Origin: Fidelibacterota bacterium
Lineage (GTDB): Bacteria; Fidelibacterota; Marinisomatia; Marinisomatales; TCS55
NCBI GenBank assembly: GCA_002730315.1
Contig: PBZW01000066.1
Span: forward strand, 1 to 61,560
DNA length: 61,560 nt
Reading direction: 5' to 3'
Shown here: piece after piece, positions 51,404 through 60,386 of the stretch
Position numbering within the stretch: position 1 is the first letter of the stretch
Layout: every line of letters begins with the position of its first letter
Translations under genes and position numbers: made by a program
Notes under the pieces: model-generated
Told to the model about the DNA's origin: nothing
Seen by the model: only the letters and a program-made list of their open reading frames with translations
The model's database searches: none

Positions 51404-52873
51404 TTAAACCAAGTTAACATACGGCATTAAACCTTCCAATCCGCCTTCGCGGCCCATGCCGCTTTCCTTATAGCCGCCAAAAGGAGAGGATGGATCAAAT
51501 TTATTAAATGTATTTGCCCACACAACGCCGGCTCTCACTGCTTTGGAGATCTTGAATATCTTTGAACCCTTGTCCGTCCACACACCACCAGAAAGCCCGT
51601 ATGGAATATTATTCGCTTTCGTGATCACTTCATCGACTGTCCGGAAGGTCTGGATCGCCAACACTGGTCCAAAGATTTCTTCCTGGACCACTCGATGAGA
51701 CTGACTCACATCCGTGAATAATGTGGGCGCGTACCAAAATCCTTTTTTGGGTAAAGAATAGGAAGATTGATGAATAGTACCGCCTTCTTTCTGCCCCAAT
51801 TTCACGTACATCTTGATCTTGTCTAACTGCATTTTGGAGTTGATAGCGCCGATATCCGTGTTTTTATCCAGGGGATCACCAATAATCAGTGTCTCCATCC
51901 GGTCCTTTAATTTTGAGATAATCGTATCAGCAATACTTTCCTGGACAAACAAGCGCGAACCTGCACAACAGACATGGCCTTGATTGAAAAAGATACTATT
52001 AACGATTCCTTCCACTGCCTGGTCAATGGGTGCATCTTCAAAAATGATATTGGCCGCTTTGCCGCCTAACTCAAGGGTATATCTCTTTCCTGTTCCAGCT
52101 ACCGCTCTCATGATCATTTTTCCCACTTCTGTGGATCCGGTAAAGGCGATCTTATCTACGTCAGGATGGTCCACAATGGCCTGGCCGGTTTTTCCCGCCC
52201 CGGTAATAATATTCACTACTCCTGGCGGAAGGTCAGCTTCCTGTAATACCTCAGCCAGTTTTAATGCTGTTAACGGTGTGGTCTCAGCCGGTTTTAACAC
52301 CACCGCATTGCCCGTGGCCAACGCCGGGGCAATCTTCCAGGCGGCCATCAACAGTGGGAAATTCCAAGGGATGATCTGTCCGGCTACACCGATGGGTGTT
52401 GTATCTTTCCCCGGGAATGCATATTCAAGTTTGTCTGCCCAGCCAGCATAATAAAAGAAGTGTGCGGACACCAGTGGAATATCCACATCCCTTGATTCAC
52501 GGATGGGTTTGCCTCCATCCATGGATTCGATCACCGCAAATTCACGGGCTTTTTCCTGGATGAGACGAGCGATTCGAAATATGTATTTTCCCCGTTCTGC
52601 GCCATCCATCTTTGACCAAGGACCTTTGACCGCTTTTCGGGCCGCCTTGACCGCTTTATCTACATCATCTGCTGTTGCATGACCAACTTTGGATAATGTT
52701 TTCTCACTAGCAGGATTGATCGTATCAAAATAGTTGCCATCGCTGGGAACAACGAAATCACCATTAATGAACAACTCATTTTGAGGCTTAATCTGGATAT
52801 GATCTGTACTTTCTGGAGCGGAGCTGTATTCCCAATCCGTATCAAATTCCAGTGTCGGTGATGCTTTAGCCAT
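51404..52873 (-). CDS. Aldehyde dehydrogenase
   Basis: The 489-residue NAD(P)-dependent enzyme is intact: the oxyanion-hole Asn in PWNFPLLM, FTGSTEVG, ELGGKAANIIFED with the general-base Glu, GHVCCAGSR with the nucleophilic Cys, and EEIFGPVLAIQTF. Most likely it oxidises acetaldehyde released by DeoC, which is encoded 14 bases upstream. Substrate preference is inferred from context. Confidence 0.93.
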   Translation of the reverse strand: MAKASPTLEFDTDWEYSSAPESTDHIQIKPQNELFINGDFVVPSDGNYFDTINPASEKTLSKVGHATADDVDKAVKAARKAVKGPWSKMDGAERGKYIFRIARLIQEKAREFAVIESMDGGKPIRESRDVDIPLVSAHFFYYAGWADKLEYAFPGKDTTPIGVAGQIIPWNFPLLMAAWKIAPALATGNAVVLKPAETTPLTALKLAEVLQEADLPPGVVNIITGAGKTGQAIVDHPDVDKIAFTGSTEVGKMIMRAVAGTGKRYTLELGGKAANIIFEDAPIDQAVEGIVNSIFFNQGHVCCAGSRLFVQESIADTIISKLKDRMETLIIGDPLDKNTDIGAINSKMQLDKIKMYVKLGQKEGGTIHQSSYSLPKKGFWYAPTLFTDVSQSHRVVQEEIFGPVLAIQTFRTVDEVITKANNIPYGLSGGVWTDKGSKIFKISKAVRAGVVWANTFNKFDPSSPFGGYKESGMGREGGLEGLMPYVNLV

Positions 52874-52887
52874 AGATAAATCTACTG

Positions 52888-53781
52888 TTAATCGATGGAA
52901 AAATAATTTCCTGATTGATAGTGACCTGTGGATTGCTTTACGATCTGCATGAGCACATCATTGGCCAATGAACTGGCTCCAAACCTAAAGAGGTCAGGTG
53001 TCAACCAATCCTTCCCAAGAGTTTCGCGGACCATGACCAGATACTGAATGGCCTGCTTGGCTTTGCTAATTCCACCTGCTGGTTTCATTCCTATTTTTTT
53101 TCCGGTTTTTTTATAATGATCACGAATGGCTTCCAGCATAACCAGAACCACAGGTGGTGTGGCTGCCGGGGATATTTTTCCAGTGGAGGTCTTGATAAAA
53201 TCAGCACCTGCATTCAGGGCGATATCACTTGCCAGGCGCACATTATCCAATGTTACTAATTCGCCAGTCTCTAAAATAACTTTCAAATGAGCTTTTTCAC
53301 ATGCGTCCTTAATTTGGGAGATCTCATCAGCAACGTAATCATATTCCCCGCTTAAAAATTTTCCCCTGGAAATGACCATGTCCACTTCATTTGCACCATC
53401 ATCCACCACTTTTTTAACCTCATCCAACTTGTTTTCCATAGAGGACATTCCGCTAGGAAATGCCGTGGCAACTGATGCAATGTTTATGGATGTTCCCTCC
53501 AATGCTTTTTTGGCGATTGGAACCATTGTGGGATAGACGCAGATCGCTGCAACAGATGGTAGATCAGGATATTGATCGTGTAGATGGCTTGCCTTATAAC
53601 ATAATTGCTTCACTTTTCCTGAAGAATCCTTGCCCTCCAATGTCGTGAGGTCGATCATACTTAATGCCATTTTCAGGGCGTGAACCTTAGACTCTTTTTT
53701 AATGCTCCTGGAAAAAAGCCTGGCAACCCGTTCCTGGGCACCTATCTGATCGATAGGATGAATATATACTGATGTTATCAT
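52888..53781 (-). CDS. deoC: Deoxyribose-phosphate aldolase
   Basis: The 297-residue class I aldolase cleaves 2-deoxyribose-5-phosphate to acetaldehyde and glyceraldehyde-3-phosphate. The Schiff-base Lys lies in FIKTSTGK and the second catalytic Lys in GMKPAGGI. The EVDMVISRGKFLSG segment also matches. It is longer than E. coli DeoC (about 260) with an N-terminal extension. It heads the operon with the ALDH genes and punA, and is divergent from the GAPDH pair across a 158-base gap. Confidence 0.95.
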   Translation of the reverse strand: MITSVYIHPIDQIGAQERVARLFSRSIKKESKVHALKMALSMIDLTTLEGKDSSGKVKQLCYKASHLHDQYPDLPSVAAICVYPTMVPIAKKALEGTSINIASVATAFPSGMSSMENKLDEVKKVVDDGANEVDMVISRGKFLSGEYDYVADEISQIKDACEKAHLKVILETGELVTLDNVRLASDIALNAGADFIKTSTGKISPAATPPVVLVMLEAIRDHYKKTGKKIGMKPAGGISKAKQAIQYLVMVRETLGKDWLTPDLFRFGASSLANDVLMQIVKQSTGHYQSGNYFSID

Positions 53782-53869
53782 TTTTTATGTTTTTGACCGG
53801 AAAATTTCTACGGTTGTAAGATCATTAAGTATGCTGAGAATCGTCAATTTATGATTGCTTTACTTAACC

Positions 53870-53939
53870 AACAAGAATTTGATTTTTCTACTATTATTTA
53901 ATAAAACTAAACAAGAATTTTTTGTAATATTATAGTTCA
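53870..53939. promoter_or_regulatory. Divergent promoter region with direct repeat
   Basis: The AT-rich gap between deoC and the GAPDH genes contains the 11-base direct repeat AACAAGAATTT at 53870 and 53910, 40 bases apart. AT-rich -10-like sequences (TATTAT, TATAGT) follow the second copy just before the GAPDH start. The repeat spacing, about four helical turns, suits a regulator dimer. This is only a suggestion. Confidence 0.3.
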
Positions 53940-54959
53940 ATGTCAGTACAAGTTAATATAGGAATTGTTGGTTTCGGCCGTATCGGCCGCAATTTATTGC
54001 GCCTTGGCTATGACGATCCGCGTTTCAATTTTGTCGGGATCAGCGACTTGGCTGAACCGGAAGCTCTCTTTTATTTACTGGGGCATGATACTGTATACGG
54101 ACCTATAGAAACTGAAACAGTACTCAAAGACAATTACATTCATTTCGGTCACCAGAAAGTACGCATACTCCCTGGATCAGGACCCGGTTCGTTGCCTTGG
54201 GATGCCCTTGGTGCTGATATTATCATTGACTGCACCGGCCGTATCTGGCCTCGCACTGATTTGGAAAAATACCTGGATGCCGGGGCAAAACGGGTTATAG
54301 TCACCAAACCGCCTGAAGATCCTGTAGATCGTATTGTTGTCATGGGCTTGAATGATAATGATATATCCACTGATGATAAAATCGTTTCCCCTTCTTCATC
54401 TACGACGCAGGTATTAGCTTTGATGCTGGATATCCTAGATAATCAGTATGGACTGGATAAGGCCATGATGACCTCCGTTCATGCTTATACGTCCGATCAA
54501 CCTCTGGCTGACAGTGTGCGGTCAGATCTGCGCCGCAGCCGATCTGCAGTGGAAAATATTATACCCAACCAGACTCAGTCACCCCAATTAGTAGAAACTA
54601 TATTGCCCCACCTCAAAGGAAAAATTGCAGGTATCGCTTTTAACGTTCCTATCCCTGACGGTTCCTGCGTGGACCTTACTACTCAATTACAAACAACACC
54701 CTCTGTGGAAGATGTGAATGCATTAATGAAAGATGTCTCTGAAAATTCCATGTCTGCCATCATCGGTTATACAGATGACCCCATTGTATCCAGCGATGTT
54801 GTAGGTGACAGCCATTCCATGATTTTTGATGCCAGGGCCACTATGATTGCTGCAGGTAAATTACTGAAGACTGTCTGCTGGTATGATGACGGTTATGGAT
54901 ATTCGCAGCGTATTCTGGAACTCACGAAAGCGTACTGCGACTTGGAAGAAGTCTCATGA
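53940..54959 (+). CDS. GAPDH paralog lacking the catalytic cysteine
   Basis: The 339-residue protein follows the whole GAPDH fold: IGIVGFGRIGRNLL (NAD-binding), a HDTVYG loop, SVHAYTSDQPLAD and RRSRSAVENIIP. The active-site motif SNASCTTN reads SPSSSTTQ, so the nucleophilic Cys is Ser154, while His181 is kept. The C-terminal YDDGYGYSQRI also deviates from YDNEWGYSNR. It cannot do normal GAPDH chemistry by thiohemiacetal formation. It may be a regulatory or structural partner, or act on another substrate. It overlaps the normal GAPDH gene by four bases, so equal expression is likely. Confidence 0.82.
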   Translation: MSVQVNIGIVGFGRIGRNLLRLGYDDPRFNFVGISDLAEPEALFYLLGHDTVYGPIETETVLKDNYIHFGHQKVRILPGSGPGSLPWDALGADIIIDCTGRIWPRTDLEKYLDAGAKRVIVTKPPEDPVDRIVVMGLNDNDISTDDKIVSPSSSTTQVLALMLDILDNQYGLDKAMMTSVHAYTSDQPLADSVRSDLRRSRSAVENIIPNQTQSPQLVETILPHLKGKIAGIAFNVPIPDGSCVDLTTQLQTTPSVEDVNALMKDVSENSMSAIIGYTDDPIVSSDVVGDSHSMIFDARATMIAAGKLLKTVCWYDDGYGYSQRILELTKAYCDLEEVS

Positions 54960-55948
54960 GAATTGGCATAAATGGCTTTGGCCGCATCGGCCGCTCGGTA
55001 TTTAGGATTTTAAATAACCAACAGGATTTTGCTGTTGTGGCCATCAATGACCTTGCTGATGATGATGCCCTGGCTTATTTGTTGAAATACGATACTGTCA
55101 TGGGACCCTTAAAAGATGAAGTGAGTGTTAATAATGGAATTTTAAGTACAACCAATCACAAAGTTAAAATGCTTAACGAGCGTGATCCAGCCGCTCTGCC
55201 CTGGACTGAATTAGGTGTTGATGTTGTCATTGAAGCCACCGGTGTTTTCAGGACCCGTGAGCAGCTGCAAGCTCATTTAGATGCTGGCACAGGACATGTT
55301 ATTCTTACAGTACCGGCCAAGGATGAAATTGATTATACTGTCGTCATTGGTGTAAATGAAGATGGTCTTAAACCTGACCATAAAATTGTTTCAAATGCAT
55401 CCTGTACAACGAACTGTTTAGCCCCTATGGCAAAAGTCCTAAATGATGCTTTCGGTATTGAATATGGTGTTATAAATACAATCCATGCCTATACAAATGA
55501 TCAAAGATTAGCTGACGTTCCTCACTCGGACTGGCGGCGCAGCAGGGCTGCCGCAGAAAACATTATACCCACAACAACTGGGGCTGCCAGAGCTGTCGGA
55601 GTTGTTTTACCAGAACTCAAGGGTAAATTAGATGGCATTGCCATGCGTGTGCCTGTCCCCGATGGCTCAATCGTTGACTTGAATGTGGAATTAAATACTG
55701 ATGTAAGCGCTGACGATATCCGCCAAGCAGTCAAAGAAGCAAGCGCAACTGACCGCCTGAATTCCATCCTGCAATACGAAGATACGCCCATTGTTTCTTC
55801 AGATATTATCGGCAACCCTCATTCATCCATTTTTGATGCACCGTTTACGTCTGTTATCAATAAACGATTTGTAAAAACACTGAACTGGTATGATAATGAG
55901 TGGGGTTATTCCAACCGAGTGGTAGACTTAATAAAATTATTGGCATAA
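54956..55948 (+). CDS. gap: Glyceraldehyde-3-phosphate dehydrogenase
   Basis: The 330-residue enzyme has all active-site residues: INGFGRIGRSVFR, SNASCTTNCLAP with the nucleophile Cys150, TIHAYTNDQRLAD with His177, RRSRAAAENIIPTTTGAA and YDNEWGYSNRVVDL. It oxidises glyceraldehyde-3-phosphate to 1,3-bisphosphoglycerate with NAD(P). The start codon ATG lies within the stop of the upstream paralog (ATGA). Neighbouring deoC would supply its substrate. Confidence 0.96.
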   Translation: MRIGINGFGRIGRSVFRILNNQQDFAVVAINDLADDDALAYLLKYDTVMGPLKDEVSVNNGILSTTNHKVKMLNERDPAALPWTELGVDVVIEATGVFRTREQLQAHLDAGTGHVILTVPAKDEIDYTVVIGVNEDGLKPDHKIVSNASCTTNCLAPMAKVLNDAFGIEYGVINTIHAYTNDQRLADVPHSDWRRSRAAAENIIPTTTGAARAVGVVLPELKGKLDGIAMRVPVPDGSIVDLNVELNTDVSADDIRQAVKEASATDRLNSILQYEDTPIVSSDIIGNPHSSIFDAPFTSVINKRFVKTLNWYDNEWGYSNRVVDLIKLLA

Positions 55949-55973
55949 AAGGATAAGTTTTGAAATTAGTGGA

Positions 55974-56123
55974 TTATTTTATCAACATCATTTTCCTGGT
56001 TTTAATAAAACTACCGCTTTCAATCTGAACAAAATAAACACCGCTTTGCTGAATGTCTAGAAACAAAAAACCCCAGGAATGTGTGGCTTGATAATTAATA
56101 AATTCTTTAAAGATTTTAATATT
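55974..56123 (-). pseudogene. Remnant of a T9SS C-terminal sorting tail
   Basis: A 49-codon open stretch without start codon ends SGVYFVQIESGSFIKT and then RKMMLIK, followed by TAA. This is a typical type IX sorting tail, missing its upstream gene. The 5' end coincides with the start of the GH43 gene on the other strand, so the parent gene was cut there. An in-frame TAA at 56124-56126 closes it. Confidence 0.55.
56052..56092. repeat. 41-bp direct repeat, left copy, flanking GH43
   Basis: This copy matches the one at 57867-57907 at 36 of 41 positions by eye without gaps, including an identical first 21 bases starting AATGTCTAGAAACAAA. It lies inside the T9SS-tail remnant and 34 bases before the GH43 start. 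Confidence 0.6.
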
Positions 56124-56125
56124 TT

Positions 56126-57796
56126 ATGGAACGATTATTAGTAATATTATTTTTTACTTACTTATTAGAAGCAAAAGAAAATTTATACATTAATCCTATA
56201 TTGCCAGGGAGCTATCCGGACCCCTCAATTTGCAAGGTTGGAGATGAGTTTTTTATTGTAAACTCATCATTTGAGTATTTTCCAGGTCTACCTATACATA
56301 AAAGTAAAGACCTTATTAACTGGGAGCTTATAGGATATGGATTACATAGAAAAAACCAATGTAACCAAAAAGTAAATTTAGTAGATGTGCAATCTAATGG
56401 TGGAATTCATGCCCCTACTATTCGATATCACAATGGCCTATTCTATATTATCACTACAAATGTCTATTATAATGAAATAGAAAAAACAACAGACTTTGTT
56501 AATTTTATAATTACATCTGAAGATGCTGCTGGCCCATGGTCAGACCCCTTTGTCGTTGAAGGAGCACCTGGAATAGATCCCGATATCTTTTTTGATGATG
56601 ATGGAAGAATATGGTATGTTGGGACACACTCTCCTGAAAAACCAAACTTTCCCGGAGAAGGCGAAATTTGGTTACAAGAATTAGATATTATTAATTGGAA
56701 GTTAAAGGGAGAAAGACACTTTTTATGGAGAGGAGCTTGTGGTGGAGTATGGGCAGAAGGACCGCATATGTACAAAAAGGATGGACGGTATTATTTAATG
56801 ATTGCAGAAGGAGGCACTAGTTTTAACCATGCGGTAATGGTTGCTGTTAGTGATAAGATTACAGGTCCTTTTATTCCCAATGAAAGAAACCCCATTCTTA
56901 GTAGCCGTCACCTTTCCTATGATAATTGGGTACATAGTACGGGGCATGGTGATTTGATTGAATTATCTGATGGAAGATGGTATATGGTTGCCTTAGGTAT
57001 ACGTGGTGATGAACTAAACGGCTCTAACATGGGGCGAGAGACATTTTTAGCTCCAGTTAAATGGGAAAGAGAACCATTTGAGTGGAAAGAGGTTAAATAT
57101 CTTTGGCCAGTTGTTGCTCCTAAGACTGGACAGATAGAACGATTTAATAAAACACCGTTTGAAAATACTAAACAACATCAGAGTTTAAATTTTTCGGATG
57201 ATTTTGATCAAAGCGATTTATCTCTTGAGTGGAATTTCCGTCGAGTACCTTTACCAAATAGTTATTCATTGAAAGCTAATACTGGACATTTAAGAGTATA
57301 TGCAAGTCCAAACATTATTAAGGAACGGGGAAGATCTAATTTCATAGGTTTTAGACAGAAAGAAACTGATTTTACTTATGAAGCCAAAATTAACTTCCAG
57401 CCAAAACAATCAGAATCCCAAGCGGGAATAGCTATGGTTCAAAAAGATAATAATTACATCACGTTTACTATTAAAAAGACAAAACTTGGTACCATGCTAC
57501 AAATAAATCTTTCACAGTCGAATAAGGAACCTATTATAGTAAAAGAAGACTTAATAAAGGATATCAATTCGATTGTGGTTTTAAAAATTGAATCGAAGAA
57601 TCAACAATATAGTTTTCACTATAAACAAAAAGGTGAGGGTTTTATTGATTTTCATAAGATGAAATCTTCCTTCATTTTAAGCAAAGGATATACTGGAGCC
57701 TATTTAGGGATTTATATTACAAGCAATGGTATACCTTCAAATGATTTTATGGATGTGGATTTTGTTAAGCATAAATCATATCAAAGATTAAATTAA
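56126..57796 (+). CDS. Glycoside hydrolase family 43 (beta-xylosidase/arabinofuranosidase-like)
   Basis: The 556-residue protein has a short signal peptide (residues 1-16) and a five-bladed GH43 propeller with the three catalytic acids in PILPGSYPDPS (Asp32), PGIDPDIFFDDDG (Asp151) and WAEGPHMYKKDG (Glu211). The last 190 residues form a concanavalin-like beta-sandwich (DDFDQSDLSLEWNFRR, QAGIAMVQKDNNYITF) typical of the beta-xylosidase subgroup. It probably trims xylan or arabinoxylan side chains. No T9SS tail is present. The coding sequence is visibly AT-richer than the neighbouring GAPDH genes, and it is flanked by direct repeats, so recent acquisition is likely. Confidence 0.88.
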   Translation: MERLLVILFFTYLLEAKENLYINPILPGSYPDPSICKVGDEFFIVNSSFEYFPGLPIHKSKDLINWELIGYGLHRKNQCNQKVNLVDVQSNGGIHAPTIRYHNGLFYIITTNVYYNEIEKTTDFVNFIITSEDAAGPWSDPFVVEGAPGIDPDIFFDDDGRIWYVGTHSPEKPNFPGEGEIWLQELDIINWKLKGERHFLWRGACGGVWAEGPHMYKKDGRYYLMIAEGGTSFNHAVMVAVSDKITGPFIPNERNPILSSRHLSYDNWVHSTGHGDLIELSDGRWYMVALGIRGDELNGSNMGRETFLAPVKWEREPFEWKEVKYLWPVVAPKTGQIERFNKTPFENTKQHQSLNFSDDFDQSDLSLEWNFRRVPLPNSYSLKANTGHLRVYASPNIIKERGRSNFIGFRQKETDFTYEAKINFQPKQSESQAGIAMVQKDNNYITFTIKKTKLGTMLQINLSQSNKEPIIVKEDLIKDINSIVVLKIESKNQQYSFHYKQKGEGFIDFHKMKSSFILSKGYTGAYLGIYITSNGIPSNDFMDVDFVKHKSYQRLN

Positions 57797-57866
57797 GTTG
57801 GAATTATTTACTATGCTGATAATACGCGAGAGCCCCTCGATTTGCTTGGTATATCAACTAGGCCTA

Positions 57867-57907
57867 AATGTCTAGAAACAAAAAACCAAACGAAGGTGGG
57901 GCTTGAT
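57867..57907. repeat. 41-bp direct repeat, right copy, flanking GH43
   Basis: Same orientation as the copy at 56052-56092, 71 bases after the GH43 stop. On the minus strand it would encode QAPPSFGFLFLDI and then a stop, while the left copy reads QATHSWGFLFLDI within the sorting tail. It is therefore a decayed duplicate of that stretch. Confidence 0.6.
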
Positions 57908-57926
57908 GTTTTACTAATTAATGAAT

Positions 57927-60269
57927 CTATTTCAACAGCACCATCTTCTTAGTCTGCATGTATTCCCCAGCCTGAATCTGATATAGATAGATACCAGCAC
58001 TAACTGGTTTACCGTAATCATTGGTAGCGTCCCATATAATTGATCTGTAACCAGCGTCTTGGGTTTGGTTGATTAGGGTTTTTACTTCCCTTCCCAGCAT
58101 ATCGTAGATGGTAATATTGACCAGACCGTTTTCTGGTAGATCATAGCGCAGTGTTGTGACGGGATTGAATGGGTTGGGGTAGTTTTGATAGACCGTGTAT
58201 TGACTTGGTATAATTAAATTAACATTAGAACGTAATTCTTGAGTATTGGTTATTCCCGGTGTTGGATTCATCAACTGCCAAATTTCTGAACCATCTGGAT
58301 AACGACCATAAGATATATCAGCAATTTGTTCAGCAAATGTGAGTGAATCTATCACTGTCTCTCCATCAGGGTTAGTAAAAGCAATGAATTCCCCATTTCC
58401 TGACAGTTTAAAATTAGTGTGGATGCTGCCTTGCTCATCATCATCGTCACACCAGACGATTAAGTATTCATTCGGTGCTATTGCAAGACTACTTTCAGGA
58501 AATCTCCACTTAGTAAAATTGTCCGGATCATCTGTTAGATAGTGGTTATCTAAATAAACAGTGTCAGTACCGTGATTGTAAAGCTCTAGCCAATCATCAA
58601 ACTCACCATATTCGTCTGAATTGACAGCATCGTTGATTGCTAATAATTCATTTATCATTACATTTTCGGTCAATAATGAAGTGGCCACTTTAATGAACCA
58701 TTCACCTGTTATGGGTGTCACGCCTGTTGATTGATTTGTATTTGTGGACATAAAACGTATTCCGATGTCCCCAACAGACTCAACCGGTGGTATGGTCACG
58801 GCCCAATGATCTTCTTCTTCCGGTGTATTCGTCACCCACAAGGGATCATACTGCATGGGGTAGCTGTCATATGAACCATTGTTTACATTGTGGATGATAA
58901 CATTAATATGGTCTATATCTGGATAGCCAAATGCTGCAGCATGAATCGTAATGGAATCACCTGTTACTGGATTTTGTGGTTCCCACCAAACATCGTAAAC
59001 AAGCGGTTCGGCATTAAGATAATCGATTTGATTTTCTAGAGCTGATACCCGTTCAATTATAAATTCTTTCAGTCCATTTTTGACATGCTGATTATTGTAA
59101 CTGTTTACTGAATATGAATTGGTAAAATCATCAAATGTAAAACCATAATCAAGTGTGCGGTAAATATCGTAAAATGCAGATGTGTCAATCATTGCTTTGG
59201 TACTATCAATCCAATTTTCCCATAATTCCAAAGAAAAATGATGATCTAAATAAAAAGACAGGAAATGTGTGAAAAGGTTACGGAACGATCCAGTATCCAT
59301 GATAATATCGGCTAGCGGTCGATCAGAATTATCGATCAAATAGTAACTATAGGGATCAATGGTCGCCCAGTCCACATCAAACCAGTCAATACCAAATGTG
59401 TTATCATAATCATAAGGAATAAACTGAAACTGATCATTGTTAGGAACATAGTATAAATAATAATTATTCCGCAGGGAACGATAATCATCCCAGCTACCGG
59501 TAAGAATATTTACAGCCAAATATTTTATAAATTCTGAAACATCTAACACATGTTCCAATGAATCAGGATCATTATTTATTATATTTATTAGTCGGGCTAA
59601 CTGTGCAAAATTATATTCATCCTCATTGGTCTTAAGGTCATAAGGACGCTCATCATCGATCCAAGGATGATAATCTTCTGGATCTGGACCGCGATACGTA
59701 AGATCTGCTGGCCAGAGGCATCTCCATAAGTTTCCTGAATCATCTTGAAACCGCTTGCTTAAAAAGGTGTCATCAATGTGCTCAACAGATATATATAATC
59801 CATAATAGCTTTCATTGATATATACTTCCACATGATTAGCTCTAGAGGCGGTCATCCCGATCGATTCAAATAAGTTCCAGCATAATTTGCTGCGTATAAT
59901 TGATACATCATTATGTTCACCATTTACGTTAATTTTTTCAACATCATAAAAATCACGACCTAGGACAAAATGATTAAAATCGAGCTTGAATGATTTCTTT
60001 TGTGAAACGCGCGATGTGTTTCCCCGCAAACGAAACCCAACATTTTCTACAGTTTCATCAATAAAGCTGTTTTGAAAATGGATATCCGCCACATGCATTG
60101 AATCACTTTCCACATTATTATATATCCACACCAGAGATGCAGGATCAACATAAATATCAACCCTGCTGACGGATGAATCATCGTAAATCATCCAGCTATC
60201 GTCAGCCATTAAAAAGGAACACGAAAAAATCAATACCCAACGATAAATGGTGTTTTTTTTAATCAACAT
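57927..60269 (-). CDS. CotH-kinase family protein with lamin-tail domain and T9SS tail
   Basis: The 780-residue secreted protein starts with a signal peptide. The CotH-type protein kinase fold (about 90-420) shows RGNTSRVSQKKSFKLDF, the EHNDVSIIRSKL segment, GLYISVEHID and DYDNTFG with the metal-binding Asp. A lamin-tail-like beta domain (about 560-690; VMINELLAIND, EYGEFDDWLELYN) follows, and the last 75 residues are a T9SS sorting tail (YQNYPNPFNPVTTLRYDLPE, SAGIYLYQIQAGEYMQ). CotH kinases phosphorylate secreted or coat proteins. The target here is unknown. It would be exported to the cell surface. Confidence 0.88.
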   Translation of the reverse strand: MLIKKNTIYRWVLIFSCSFLMADDSWMIYDDSSVSRVDIYVDPASLVWIYNNVESDSMHVADIHFQNSFIDETVENVGFRLRGNTSRVSQKKSFKLDFNHFVLGRDFYDVEKINVNGEHNDVSIIRSKLCWNLFESIGMTASRANHVEVYINESYYGLYISVEHIDDTFLSKRFQDDSGNLWRCLWPADLTYRGPDPEDYHPWIDDERPYDLKTNEDEYNFAQLARLINIINNDPDSLEHVLDVSEFIKYLAVNILTGSWDDYRSLRNNYYLYYVPNNDQFQFIPYDYDNTFGIDWFDVDWATIDPYSYYLIDNSDRPLADIIMDTGSFRNLFTHFLSFYLDHHFSLELWENWIDSTKAMIDTSAFYDIYRTLDYGFTFDDFTNSYSVNSYNNQHVKNGLKEFIIERVSALENQIDYLNAEPLVYDVWWEPQNPVTGDSITIHAAAFGYPDIDHINVIIHNVNNGSYDSYPMQYDPLWVTNTPEEEDHWAVTIPPVESVGDIGIRFMSTNTNQSTGVTPITGEWFIKVATSLLTENVMINELLAINDAVNSDEYGEFDDWLELYNHGTDTVYLDNHYLTDDPDNFTKWRFPESSLAIAPNEYLIVWCDDDDEQGSIHTNFKLSGNGEFIAFTNPDGETVIDSLTFAEQIADISYGRYPDGSEIWQLMNPTPGITNTQELRSNVNLIIPSQYTVYQNYPNPFNPVTTLRYDLPENGLVNITIYDMLGREVKTLINQTQDAGYRSIIWDATNDYGKPVSAGIYLYQIQAGEYMQTKKMVLLK

Positions 60270-60334
60270 GGTATTTAAGGTACAAATAGGAATATTTACG
60301 TAATAAAAATATTACCTGTACCAGTTTTTATATT

Positions 60335-60363
60335 TTGATATTGTTAATAATTTTTAATTTAAT
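60335..60363 (+). promoter_or_regulatory. Candidate sigma-70-like promoter of GH13 gene
   Basis: TTGATA and TTTAAT are separated by 17 bases, 24 bases before the probable GTG start. Upstream, at 60291-60316, an AT-rich inverted repeat (AATATTT...AAATATT) and a surrounding GGTAC/GTACC pair form a hairpin-like stretch between the divergent genes. Placement is by eye only. Confidence 0.35.
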
Positions 60364-60386
60364 AGCTTAAACCAAAATGAAGACAG

